Source: Amoeboaphelidium protococcarum (taxonomy: Eukaryota; Aphelidiomycota; Aphelidea). From it: DNA of 64,000 nucleotides. Numbering within the stretch: position 1 is the first letter of the stretch; every line of letters begins with the position of its first letter. Shown here piece after piece: positions 25,494 through 35,629 of this stretch. The stretch is taken from the NCBI GenBank assembly GCA_023515745.1, contig JALECJ010000258.1, forward strand, positions 1,492,501-1,556,500. The letters are read 5' to 3'. The translations under genes were made by a program, and so were the position numbers. The notes under the pieces are model-generated. The model saw nothing but the letters and a program-made list of their open reading frames with translations, was not told the DNA's origin and did no database searches.

Positions 25494-26423
25494 ATGGAGG
25501 TTATTGCTACAGTTAGAAGAGATCGAAGGCCTAGTCAGGTTAATAATAATAATAATGTGAATAGTGATGGTGTGAATAGCAAGTCATAGGCACAATCATC
25601 AAAGAAGCCCGCTGTATCTAAATCTGAATGGTTGAGCAAAATCAAGTCTGTCAAGGTGTCTAAGCAAGATATGAATGCTCTAGTGTTGAATTATCTAATC
25701 ATTGAAGGATACAAGGATGCGGCGATTAATTTCTAGAAAGAGTCTGGATTTAACGCTGTACAAGATTCGATGCTGAGTCAGATTGACGCTCGCACCAGTA
25801 TCCGTTCCATGGTTCAGAGTGGACACATTAGGGAGGCTATTGAGTTGACTAATGAGCTGGATCCAGAGATTTTGGACTAGGATCCCAAGTTGTATTTTCA
25901 CTTGATGATTCAAATGCTTATTGAGATGATTAGATAGGTGAAAAATGATGGTGATATCGAGAGAGTATTGGAGTTTGCCGCTGAAGAGTGCGTACCAAAG
26001 GCTGTTGAGAATCCAACACTTCTCGAACATCTTGAGGCAGCCATGACTCTACTGGCTTATCCTAACCAGGAGGGAAATGAAAAGAATCCTGTTGGATATT
26101 TGCTATCCATGAATCAACGCCATAAGGTTGCCTCGGAACTGAATGCTGCCCTGTTGTCTAGTCAGTCACTTGAGAGGGAGGCCAAGTTGACATCGCTTAT
26201 CAGACTGTGTGGATTTGTCGAGAATAAGATTGCCACTTAGCAGGCTCCACCTCAGTCAAAAGATGTTTAGGCAGAATTTCCCAAATTGAAAGACTTGCTG
26301 CTTGATGATCTCAAGAATGAATCTGCAATCTCCGGGGCCAAATCTCCCCAAGTGATGTCTCCCAAAGATGTTGATATGAATAAAGCTGCTCCCAGTCAAG
26401 AGGACGAAGATATGGACATTTGA
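25494..26423 (+). CDS. GID8: GID8/TWA1-like subunit of the GID/CTLH ubiquitin ligase
   Basis: 309 aa, intronless. Residues about 60-95 are a LisH motif (DMNALVLNYLIIEGYKDAA), followed by CTLH (TSIRSMVQSGHIREAIELTN, then PKLYFHLMIQMLIEMIRQ) and a CRA domain (RVLEFAAEECVPKAVENP, LEAAMTLLAYPN). This LisH-CTLH-CRA order with little else is GID8; RanBPM relatives carry a SPRY domain and RMND5/MAEA a RING. The N terminus (about 50 residues) is basic and Asn/Ser rich and the C terminus acidic (QEDEDMDI). GID8 scaffolds the E3 that degrades gluconeogenic enzymes in yeast. Eight conserved or neutral Gln positions are TAR. Confidence 0.9.
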
Positions 26424-27009
26424 ATATTAATTATTGTATTTTATGCGAGTGTAACCTTTTCATTTTTAACGCGTTTAATGGATGATGGGTTAAATTTTGG
26501 TAGTCGCTCATTGAGCCTATTTGATTAGCAGCAGGCTTGTTCCGTTTGATCATTTAGTAGCTCAAGTGCTTCAGATGAAGTGCAAGAATTTGTAAAGTGT
26601 GGACATTATCACTGACCATAAATGATATGTGCGATTATCGTAGTACAGAATTGAGTTCACTGAGCAGTCAGTCATCATATAACACGCTCTGATGAAATCT
26701 AATCGGAGTATAAAATGTAATTACAGATTATCCATGGCGGCGGCTATAAAGGAGCCCCTTTACTCCCAAATGTGAATGTGGTATGATACTTTACTATCCA
26801 TTGAATGAGGGGACTATAACGAGGCCCCTGTACTCCAAATATTGATAATCAATATTTTTCCGGCGCGCGATAAAAAAAAGACACATCACCTTCGCAATCA
26901 AAAAAGTTGAATTGATCGCAAATCCATCGTTACAGCGCGAATTGACATCAAATTAAAATATAAAGAATGACAATATAGGTATACTTACCCATATCCAACC
27001 AAAAAGAAA
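26424..27009. other. Intergenic, no gene seen
   Basis: Between the GID8 stop and the tRNA-Lys gene. AT-rich, no coding signal; it contains the imperfect direct repeat described separately. Confidence 0.5.
26743..26840 (+). repeat. Imperfect 27-nt direct repeat
   Basis: CTATAAAGGAGCCCCTTTAC(TCCCAAAT) at 26743-26770 recurs as CTATAACGAGGCCCCTGTAC(TCCAAAT) at 26814-26840, start-to-start 71 bp, with about five differences. Origin unknown; could be a target-site or mobile-element remnant, or paired regulatory sites near the tRNA gene. Confidence 0.5.
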
Positions 27010-27082
27010 CGCCCAGTAGCGGGCTCGAACCGCTGACCTAACGATTAAGAGTCGTTCGCTCTACCAACTGAGCCAACCGGGG
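27010..27082 (-). tRNA. tRNA-Lys (anticodon CTT)
   Basis: 73 nt on the minus strand with no intron. D arm GCTC-AGTTGGTA-GAGC, anticodon arm AACGA-CTCTTAA-TCGTT with CTT at the anticodon, T arm AGCGG-TTCGAGC-CCGCT, discriminator G, no encoded CCA. The A box (TGGCTCAGTTGG) and B box (GGTTCGAGCCC) are intact. The acceptor stem CCCCGGT/ACTGGGC leaves an unpaired C1-C72 and one G-U pair. It is the only tRNA seen in the window; no Gln tRNA reading UAA or UAG lies here. Confidence 0.95.
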
Positions 27083-27620
27083 TATTCAGGTATTTCCTTA
27101 CTTCGATGGATGTGATACGTTAATACAGACAATATACACAATGGGAACAGACAGGAAGCTATATACAAGGACTGAGAGTCGGGCAGAGACACCAACAAAA
27201 GTACAGGAAGATAAAATATGTTAATAAGATAAATAGTCTATTAACACGTTAAGTGGAAGAAATCAATGTTCATAAGAGGCGCGCACTTGAAACAATGTTG
27301 ATCGCCACAGAGAGTCAGCTGTTGATACTTGATCGACGCGTGTGCTTGCTTACATGAGTTGAAATTAAATATTACTTAATTACTGTGAATTCGCTGCTCA
27401 ATAAACTACAGTAAAGCACAATTATGCACCAATTGTTGAAGTTTATAAGTTAAAACCATCCATGATATATCTATTGCATTTAAAATGGGCAGTATGAATT
27501 TTCAACTGGATTTGTTTAAACGCGGTCGCATCGTCGATGAAACAATTCTTCTCTCTCTCTCTCTCTTTGATTTAGTCCAACCTCGCTTACTATCTCATAC
27601 TGAAATTCATATTTAAGTGA
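27083..27620. other. Intergenic region before the mobile-element patch
   Basis: No gene supported. Contains a (CT)n tract at about 27547-27567. The N-terminal part of the hAT transposase that should precede 27621 is not recognisable here. Confidence 0.4.
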
Positions 27621-28012
27621 GATGACTTGAAAAAGAACTTTAAGTCAGCTCTGTCTTCTTTATTACCAGCTGGAATTGAGAAGCCTTGTGCCGATTCCCA
27701 AGTTGCCGACGAAGTGGTTCTTTTTGCTGATTATTCCAATGTCGCCATTGATTTGCTGAGTCCTCCGTCTGAGACATCCCAATTGTTTTAAGCACCTGCA
27801 AGAGAGCCTGTTGAATAAATGTATTTGTCATTCTTTCAGAATGTAAGTTTTTTTCCGGCGACAGTGTGTATAGTGGAACGTCTGTTTAGTCATTGCAAGT
27901 TGCGTTTGACTGAACGAAGATCCTCAATTACATGTGACACTTTGCAAAAGTTAATTTTTTGAAAGGGAACTAGCGTTTATGGAGAGAGCAGATCAATTAC
28001 TAAACATTATGA
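27621..28012 (+). pseudogene. hAT-family transposase, C-terminal dimerisation region, frameshifted
   Basis: Reading from 27621, a 113-codon frame ends at TGA 27960-27962. It carries the hAT C-terminal signature FPATVCIVERLFSHCKLRL followed by TERRSSITCDTLQKLIF. In other hAT proteins the next residues are L(K/R)GN; here they appear only in the next frame (LKGNQRLWREQINYQ, ending TGA 28010-28012), so a single-base loss in the T-run at 27955-27960 breaks the gene. A TGA lies directly upstream at 27618 and no catalytic DDE or BED domain is found, so this is a 5'-truncated relic. Alternatively it is the last exon of a mostly lost element. No terminal inverted repeats were identified. Confidence 0.65.
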
Positions 28013-28568
28013 AGGCTCCGGTGTCTACCATGGCAGAAGATGAAGATTTAAGCCCAAATTTCCTTTCTGATGTAGAGGTGTTGGTGGAAGATGTGTGGAC
28101 AGAGTACGACGTGCTATAGGAAGAAGAGCTGTTGGATGTCTATTGAGGCAGGTTGATACATGTCAAGTATAGTTACGTAGGTCAGAGGAGGTTGAGCCCC
28201 TTTAATCTTCGATTGGACGATTTAGATCGAGATAAACTATACTTTTGAAGTAGTGCCGTGAAGCTGGTTCTTTAGGACTTATTGCCGACTCTCAGAAAAT
28301 ATGCGCTGCAATGGTAAACCTTGCATAATGTAGAAACGTCGGCCTTTCAATAGATCTCCCGTGGTGCTAGTCTGCAAGGGTAGATGTGCTGTAGCCTTAA
28401 AGCTGTCTGCATGTATATTGTGCCTTGAATTAGATCAAGAAGAGCATGAAAGCCAGTGGAGTAAATTGAATACGCCAGGCTATTAGGCGGTCGCATTGTA
28501 TGATTCAGATGTAAAATCTGCTAGAATGTTGGCAGTTTCTTAAAAGTTCATCTAGATGACTGAGCTGA

Positions 28569-30413
28569 ACGTCGCGTGGCTCCGCGTTAGTTACCAAGAT
28601 CTGCGGTCATAGTTGGATTATGCAGCAGAAATAGACAAAGCTTTTCAACTTATTAAAGGATGGCAACATAGCCCACAATCGGTACTAGTGGTACATGTAG
28701 AAGGTGGAAGGGAAAATAGAAGATTGTCTCAGGAGATTTTACAAATAGCTTATCTGCCAAATTATATTAGCAGCGTTGAAGCTGTACATTTACTAATTCT
28801 TTGAGGATAATCCAAATAGCTTTAACTGCCCTCAAAGGTCTATAGCTACATTGAGCAAAATATTTCTGTCAGTGTCTATTTAAACTGATCATCAGCCTGA
28901 TTACGCACAACATCCTGATAATTAGATGATACAAGGTGGTGACGAATTGCATAGACGCTCACAATAACTGGATCTAAGATGGTGGGACTGACATTCCATT
29001 TGCTAAACTGCCACGTAGGTATAACGAATACGTGTCCAAATTCTGCCTAAGCTATATAAAGTTGTGCTAAGTTTAATTGAATACCAATTTGGAAAATCGT
29101 TTGGTGAAGCTTCTGAAAATCGCTATCACTAATATTGATAAAATGAAGTGTTGGCTTAAAATAATCTCGTTAAGGAGTTGATTGATTGCATTGATCAAAG
29201 GCGCGTTTTCAATTTCACTCGAGATAATCTGAGTATCTACTGCAAAGATGTTGAGAATCGTTTGTTAGAGGAGGACATTGAGTTGCTGAATCTTATTTAT
29301 ACACCTTTGGCTGAAGCTGCAGGACTTATATAGCACGCCCCGGTAATATCTCAAAAATTAGGCGACAACTGGCATGAGTATACACGGTTAATGTATCTGA
29401 TATAGAGATATTTCAAAGGCAATGGAATGGTTAGTTTCAATATAGTTCCGGATTTAAAGCTAAAGCCATTCCACGTCACTTTGAACAAGTCTTATGCAAT
29501 GACAACTAGAATTTTTGGAAAAACTAGAGATGAAAGCGTTGAAAATTTTGGTGGTGCTTTCAGGTATAAGAAGAGTCGAAAGTACAAAGAACTCTACTCC
29601 GACTTGTATTCAGTATCGATTCCCTACGAAGCGGGATTTAAAGCTAGTGAATAGTTGGAGGGAGGTAAATAGTCCGAGGCCGGTGATTAGACGCGTCTAT
29701 CTGCCTAGCTATGGGCTCCTGGAGTCACTGTGGAATCTTCAAAGCGAAGCTCTAAGTAATGGAAAAAGTTTGAAGACCAGTAGAGGCCTGCTAAGAAGCA
29801 GAAATCAAGTGCTTACCTCAGTTCACCTTATTCGCTACGCTCTAAAAGCTAGTCTGGTAAGGCTTAAAGTAATCTGCATTTAGAAATGGTAATGCAAAGT
29901 CTGCAGTAATAGGAATAGCTCAGATAACAGCACGCGGAACTACATGAAGATGATTAGGTATTTGAGATAGGCGTGGCAAGCGAGGCTGAAGAATCTGCAA
30001 GCTCTATTGATGATGTAGTACAGTTTGAGCTTTCCAGTTAAGCTGAAGAATCTGACGTGTCTAGTGCTGCAAATGTTGAAGATGATGATCCCTTTGAGAC
30101 CGACTCGACTGACAATGAGCAGAACGTTGGAGAAGATGGTGGAGATCAGAATGTAGATCAGTTGAGCGATCAAGATTTGGCCACCTTACTCAACTTCTAC
30201 AATGCAACTGAGTAGAGATAGAATCGTGAAAAGTCCCAGTTGGATTGGCTCAATAATTCAAAATTTCAACAATTGGATATTCATGATCAGCAACTGGTAT
30301 TCATTGGTCTGGATCCTGGTGTGGACTTTTGGCGTTTATCTAATGTACAGTCTGTTGTGGACAGGTGTAATGTGACTTATTCTATTTGGAGATCTAAAAC
30401 GATCTTGATCTGA
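28569..30413 (+). pseudogene. Fanzor/TnpB-like protein, broken copy 1
   Basis: Three coding-like blocks in different frames, in the order expected for Fanzor proteins. Block 1 (28569-28991): helical N-terminal region, CLRRFYKQLICQIILAALKL then YIYQFFEDN. Block 2 (about 29160-29940): NWHEYTRLMYLIQRYFKGN and FNIVPDLKLKPFHVTLNK. Block 3 (about 29950-30413): a long acidic linker ending LVFIGLDPGVDFWRLSNVQS, which resembles the RuvC-I motif DPG of Fanzor nucleases. No zinc ribbon or RuvC-III follows before TGA at 30411-30413. The family is judged from motif order and from a paralogous copy just downstream, not from a search. Frame changes at about 28990 and 29940 could be introns, but no GT...GTAG pair fits clearly. 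Most likely a decayed mobile-element gene. Confidence 0.35.
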
Positions 30414-30500
30414 GTCATGAAGCAACCTTAGTGAAAACTTTGAGAGCACTCTTAATCTGTGAACAATAAAAATTAATCACACGTTTTAATTTTAGAACAA

Positions 30501-31900
30501 ACGATTATCCAGTAATGGTGTCCTAATTATGTCCCTCGTGCAAAAAATGCTGCCAAATCACAAGAAAACTTGCGGATACCTGTGACTCAAGCCTTGGTAG
30601 CTGTACCTATCGGTTTAAATGTATTTTGCAAACTTGACGCGGTGAAGCATGAGTTCTGTGATTTGGTTTTGCGTTGTACTGATCTCAAAGTAGAAGCCTG
30701 CAACCTTCTTCTGTCATTTGCGCTTAATCATTTGGTATACAATCCTGACACTCCAATGCCAGACATCTGCTTTGGTGCAAATGGATAAATGCGGAGTTGG
30801 TACCGTCATCCTCAATGCAGTTGTTGATGGTGAGCGTCGCTGTCTCAAGCTGGAAAATGTTATGTAATTCCTAAAAGCTAACTGCTCCTTGTTGTCAGTG
30901 TCGAAGCTGAAATGCTCTGGCAAGGTGACGTTGATTGATCTTGACACCAACTTCTTCAGCTCTTTGATTGCTAATTTTAGGTGGCACGACCTGGTAAATT
31001 ACTATACCTGCAGTTGGGTGGCGTTAAATGATTTAATGAGGCACACTCTATATCTGTGAGAACAAAAGTCTGATTGGTTCGTAATTTCTGATATTACATA
31101 GGAATCATTTAAATAATATCGGTAATTAAGTGCCAAGAGCACCATAAAATCTCTTGACTGTGGTATAGAATTTATTCTCTGTGCTGAAGTATACTCGCAC
31201 TTAGTCTTTCATTACTCTTTACTTGCAGTACGTCGTCGTCTCGTTGACTTGTTTTGGTGTGACATGCGAAGCTACTTTGAACATGGTTACTGCTTTGGCT
31301 TCAGCTCACAATGACGATTGCGCTAGACATATAAGCACAAGTTTAACATCACGGATGTTACAATTCTAGCGCCGCAAGTTTTGAAAGCATCTGGGCTTCT
31401 GTTTGGAGGAAGCTGATGTTAATACTCTTGCTGTTTACGTCTTGGCGTTGATAAATCCACCTGATGATATTGAAGAAATGCCTCCTTATCCTGCAGAAAT
31501 CATCGACAATTGTGGTAACGGAGAATTGGTGGTTTCTTACCTGGACTACTACGAGACGCGTGCACGTCAATACATCCTTTGCAATCTCCCAATGGATAAG
31601 GCTAGTCTTCAGAACAACTGGCATCTGTATCTGAAGTCCATGTGGCGTATCCTCCGTACATTTGAAAATAACCATCAAATGTATGAGAAGGAGTATCTGC
31701 TAAACAATGAAGGTCTTATGCTTAACGTTTACGCGTTGCTCCCTCTAAATGGATTTTCGCAGAAACACATCCTGATCCCCTCCAATGAACTGAAGGAGAT
31801 TTTTGTTGCTGCTAATCTGCCAGACGTCTGTCAGATGAATGCTCATGCTTTGTGGTCACACTATATCAAGCTGTATAGTTTAAGCTCTGCATTGGCGTGA
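30501..31900 (+). pseudogene. Fanzor/TnpB-like protein, broken copy 2 (N-terminal half)
   Basis: Block 1 (30501-30830): CPNYVPRAKNAAKSQENLRI, ALVAVPIGLNVFCKL, CDLVLRCTDLKVEACNLLLS, then YNPDTPMPDI, matching the helical N-terminal region of copy 1. Block 2 (31385-31900): DNCGNGELVVSYLDYYE, NWHLYLKSMWRILRTFENN and LMLNVYALLPLNGFSQKHIL, parallel to NWHEY...F...NIVP of copy 1, ending ALWSHYIKLYSLSSALA and TGA. The RuvC half is missing: the next gene begins on the other strand at 32208. The region between the blocks overlaps a copia-like fragment in another frame. Two related copies in tandem argue against chance frames. Family assignment is tentative and by eye. Confidence 0.35.
30781..31059 (+). 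mobile_element. Ty1/copia-like retrotransposon fragment
   Basis: A 92-codon frame, MDKCGVGTVILNAVVDGERR then LENVMQFLKANCSLLSVSKL, follows the copia pattern G-(I/V)-GTV-L...VDG...L-NVLYVP-L--NLLSVSKL at the junction of protease and GAG-pre-integrase. The LYVP core is replaced by MQFLKA. No protease DSG motif, integrase or reverse transcriptase is found nearby, so it is at most a short relic, overlapping the Fanzor-like block in another frame. Similarity is confined to about 50 residues. Confidence 0.4.
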
Positions 31901-32207
31901 CAAATGACAAGAAATATCAGCATGTTCTGTAGAAGCTGCCTTGCGTATTTTTATTCGTCAAGCTTGTGAATTGTGTTATGAACTTAATAGATATAAAATT
32001 TTAGTCATTTTAGCTAAATAGACAGAGCTTCCAATTATGGCTCTTCACTTGAACAGCTTACACTATAGTGCGCATGATGGAGCATTTTACTTTTCGCAGG
32101 CGGTGTAGATCAACATGAACAACAATCCATACATATGTAGTTAAATGTCGGTGTTAGTAGAGCAAGTGCAAAGATAACTAATCTCTAGCTTGTATAGTAC
32201 ATGTATT
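31901..32207. other. Intergenic, no gene seen
   Basis: Between the Fanzor-like relic and the 3' end of the alkyltransferase gene. A long plus-strand frame crosses into 32208 onward but is the antisense of that gene. Confidence 0.4.
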
Positions 32208-32771
32208 TCAGACAAAACGCGTAATATCTCTCTCCAAAAGTCTCAATCTCAGCTAACTACTCTTGACGGATTGCAATTCGAACAAGTCTACTCCTTCACA
32301 TTGTAGAATGTTTAAACGTTCCTTTATTGCCTCCAAAGTCCTTTTTCTACATGATTCGCAATTGAACTTTTTTATACAGCATTAATGAATCAAAAGATAT
32401 CAACATTTACCCATGATAGCCGGTAATAAGGCCATTTGATGGTATAACGCGATGACATGGTACCAAATGTTTCGCAAACGGATTCCGGGCCAAGCTATTA
32501 CCAACCGCTTGACACAGTCTACCTTGCACCCCTCCCTGTTCACCGCGCTCCTTAAGAATAGCTTACGCAATCTCCTTGTATGTCGAAACTTTTCCCTTTG
32601 GAATCTACACTAGAACCAAGAACTATTTACTATCATATGAGTAAGAGTAAATCATACAAGACTGGTGTAATAGTACACGCGTTAAGAAAACTGAGTAATG
32701 TCAGAATTGTTACAGAGAAATTCTGCATTCTGATAGTCAACGGATGGTAGAGATTATGGAGGCATCGTCAT
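32208..32771 (-). CDS. MGT1: O6-alkylguanine-DNA alkyltransferase (MGMT/ATL family)
   Basis: Exons 32771-32658, 32604-32411 and 32346-32208; introns of 53 and 64 bp, both GT...GTAG; 148 aa with the start at 32771. Visible: ITQFSQRVYYYTSLIPKGKV spliced to STYKEIAQAIL, VGNSLARNPFAKHLVPCHRV (the PCHR active-site Cys that accepts the alkyl group) and SNGLITGYHG then KRTLEAIKERLNILQCEG. Repairs O6-methylguanine in DNA by self-alkylation. Both splices restore family motifs, so the intron calls are strong. The N-terminal ribonuclease-H-like domain of bacterial Ada/Ogt is absent, as in small Atl/yeast-size proteins. In-frame ATGs at 32765 and 32876 give shorter or 35-residue longer forms; the long one starts MLLRFYNHASYRL and could be a targeting sequence. 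Confidence 0.9.
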
Positions 32772-33139
32772 TCTCTTACATTCAAGAACAATACGGTTCG
32801 AGTTCACTAAAACACGCAAATAGTTTGAAAGCGAATCAAGTCGATATGACGCGTGGTTGTAAAACCGCAAAAGCATAAACAAAATATGTGCGCTAGTCCC
32901 TTAATGGTGTTTAAAGCGACCGACTGAAACAACGCACTCACTCACCTCAGTCACTCACTTTTGCGATCGGAGAGGCTCAAGCTCGTCCTAAACATTTCTC
33001 ACCGTTTCAGTTGTCATTTCGTAAGCCACGTCACACTCCCGTAGATATTGCACTCATACGCTGTTGATACTTTCCTTCTTCTTACTATTCTGTATACTGT
33101 ATTTTGTATTGATCATTTTAAAAAAATAGTTTCAAAATA
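32772..33139. promoter_or_regulatory. Divergent promoter region of MGT1 and ERG3
   Basis: About 370 bp. Apart from the possible 5' extension of MGT1 up to 32876, no coding signal. It holds repeated CACTCACTC-type pyrimidine/purine stretches at 32933-32965, and ERG3 starts after an A-rich run. Roles inferred. Confidence 0.3.
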
Positions 33140-34300
33140 ATGGATTTAGTTTTGGATTTGGCTGATGGTCTGGCTTTTGATAAGCTGTACTCTTTTGCTC
33201 CCAAGTCTCTTGAATTTCTGCATGATCCTCAAGATTGGAAACGCCAGTCTCTGACAGTGTACTTGGCCGTATATATCTCTGCATTCATATTCTACTTCTT
33301 GTTTGCTGGCACCAATTACTACCTATTCTTTGATCATGATCTGAAGAAACATCCTAGATGGTTGCCGTAGTAGATTAGTAAAGAGATTGCTCTGTCTACG
33401 AGCTCCTTCAGTCTCATGACTCTATACACTATGCCATGGTTTATGGGCGAAGTGTGGGGATGGTCCTAGTTGTATAGTGGCATCGAAGACATTAATGAGA
33501 TCAAACTGGCTTCCACTTTCCCTCTGAATGTCATCCATCGTTTTGCTCCTTTTCAGTGGTTGAAACAAGATCAGCGCACATATGGCGACTTGTTTAATGG
33601 CATAATGGGTGAGTAGTTCGGCTAGTAGTATGGCGCATATGTGTTTCTAGTCTTGTCTGCTCTAACATTTCTACTGTTTACTGATATGCTAATATACTTT
33701 ATTCATCGCGGTCTGCATCATCCACTGGTGTACTCTAGAATCCATAAACCACATCACAGATGGATTGTGCCATCACCTTTTGCATCGCATGCTTTCCATC
33801 CACTGGACGGATACCTGCAATCTATACCATATCACATTTATGCCTTCTGCTTTCCAATGTAGAAAGTGCTCCACTTGGGAATGTTCATTTTTGTCAACTT
33901 TTGGACCGTCTCTATCCATGACAATGTGTACGTGGTCGGAGATGGTGAAGAGCTGGCTGGTAAAGAGAGTACACCGATTAGACTATTCCGTAAAGTTTTC
34001 CACTTTTTGGGTCTGAATGGAGCAGCCCATCACAGCATGCATCATTTGTATTTCAAGGTTAACTATGGCCAGTACTTTGTATTCTGGGACTGGCTTTGTG
34101 GAAGCTTTCGCGTTCCGACCAGCGAAATTTTGGATCATTTCAAACTGTCTGAATCCGATCAGGAAGCAAAAAAGGCTGGTACCACCTCTAATGAAGAAGT
34201 TGTTGATGAAGAATCTTCTGTTTTAATGGATGAAGAATATTTGAATACCAAGCGCACTCGAAGCAACACCAGAAACAGATCCCTAAAGAAGGAAGAGTGA
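33140..34300 (+). CDS. ERG3: C-5 sterol desaturase
   Basis: 386 aa, intronless. Membrane di-iron enzyme that introduces the C5 double bond in ergosterol-type sterols in the ER. The three histidine clusters of the fatty-acid-hydroxylase superfamily are visible: [18 protein letters not shown] (HxxxHH and HKxHH) and [16 protein letters not shown], preceded by the hydrophobic [20 protein letters not shown]. The N-terminal [17 protein letters not shown] and PRWLPQQISKEI match fungal Erg3. Further membrane segments lie around residues 45-65 and 235-255. The C terminus is acidic then basic (RNRSLKKEE), possibly an ER retention tail. Gln at PRWLPQQ is two TAG codons. Confidence 0.93.
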
Positions 34301-34447
34301 ATGCTAGTAAAGTCTTTTTAATGTGATATCATTTTATCAAGTACTTCCTGATTTATTCTGTTTTATTCAAACGCCACTGAAAAGTATAATAATAACTGAT
34401 ACCAGTAAGAAACTAATCTAGCGAGACAAAAGACTTTTTAATACTAA

Positions 34448-35343
34448 TCATACAATACGTTCAATCTCACGGGCGTAGTGCAAGACATTCTTCATCAGTC
34501 CAATAGAGTTGATATTGACCAATTCCTATTGTGCGGATCCATCGCCAAACTTGATAACATCTCCAACTAGATTCCAATTGCGTTCCTAAGCCATCTACTT
34601 CACCACCTGCTGCGATGACTGCTATTGCATCAGTACAGCGGCACTGGTTAGAGGCAGTTCATCATACGCCTTCTCTGCGCAGTCGGCAATCTCATCTCGG
34701 ATACTGTCCATTAACAGGTCCAGGAAGAAGCCATACTCTTCTGCTGGCACTTGCTATCTCAACTTCTTCACCGCCGCATAACGTCCCTCCATCAGCGACT
34801 ACTCCACCTGGACGGCAATCTTGATATACGGATTCGGGTTGGATAATTCAGCGGCATCAAGACGTTCGACAGCCTGGTGGAAGGCTGCATTGTCAGATCG
34901 GAGCAGACAGCTCAACAGATGCAATCCCAGAAGAGGATACATTCTGGTAGATTGCGGGATGGAGCTCTTGTTGTTATTGTTGTTGCTGTTCGTACCTGAC
35001 TGAACATTTGTATCATAGTAGAAAGTGGTCAACTGAGACATTGCACGGTCAAAGGCTGGTACATCCTTCAACTTTAAAGCCAAATTTGCTCCCGCTTCCA
35101 AAACTTCTCCTACATAGTTGTCAGCATCATTGAATATTGTTCTCAATAAATATCCAATTACTTACTATTGAATAAGGTCCATTGTGGGTCTGCAGTAGCT
35201 GAAGGTGAATTCATCTGCAGCTGAATTTAAGCAATCATCGTCTTCAACTTCACATAAGCATCCTGGCATTATTTCAACTGAGCATTAGGCTTTCCCAACT
35301 CAGCCTTTAATTATTCAAATAATTTTACAGCTTCTGCTTGCAT
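34448..35343 (-). CDS. RPN12: 26S proteasome regulatory subunit RPN12
   Basis: Exons 35343-35166 and 35109-34448 around a 56-bp intron (35110-35165); 279 aa. A lid subunit of the 19S regulatory particle. After the splice: NREVLEAGANLALKLKDVPA, then AFDRAMSQLTTFYYD, MYPLLGLHLLSCLLRSDNAA, NPYIKIAVQVEQSLMEGRYA, EYGFFLDLLMDSIRDEIADC and the ending LHYAREIERIV, all in family order; the last part is the PCI/winged-helix region. An Asn/Ser insert (GTNSNNNNNKSS) is unusual. The pyrimidine-rich (minus-strand) stretch at 35412-35431 lies 70 bp upstream of the start. Confidence 0.93.
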
Positions 35344-35629
35344 AATTTCTCTAAATATTTAGTGTAAAATTAAAATGGTCGGTATATCTTACACTCACTT
35401 CAATGACTGAATGTGAGAAAGGAAGAGAGAAACATTCAGTTCGTTCACACTCGCTCGTTCCAACGCAGTTCGCTGACAGAGAGACGGTAATGTAGCAGAA
35501 AAGAAGATTAACGCGAAGAAAGCAGTGTAAAATTAACTGTGATGCATTATTATGGAGTTAATAAATGTACAGGCCATAATTGACTATAAGACAGCAGTGC
35601 TTATGGGCAAATACAGTACATATGAATTA

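Noticed and set aside
28308-28803. About 165-codon plus-strand frame starting MRCNGKPC
   Set aside because: It overlaps the better Fanzor-like helical block in another frame and matches nothing; long chance frames are common when only TGA stops translation.
30520-30560. CPSCKKCC reading as a zinc ribbon completing Fanzor copy 1
   Set aside because: It lies in a different frame from the block that continues copy 2 (CPNYVPRAKNAAK), lacks the second CxxC, and is probably coincidental.
31905-32362. 150-codon open plus-strand frame after the Fanzor-like copy 2
   Set aside because: It is antisense to the well-supported alkyltransferase exons (VPCHRV active site on the minus strand).
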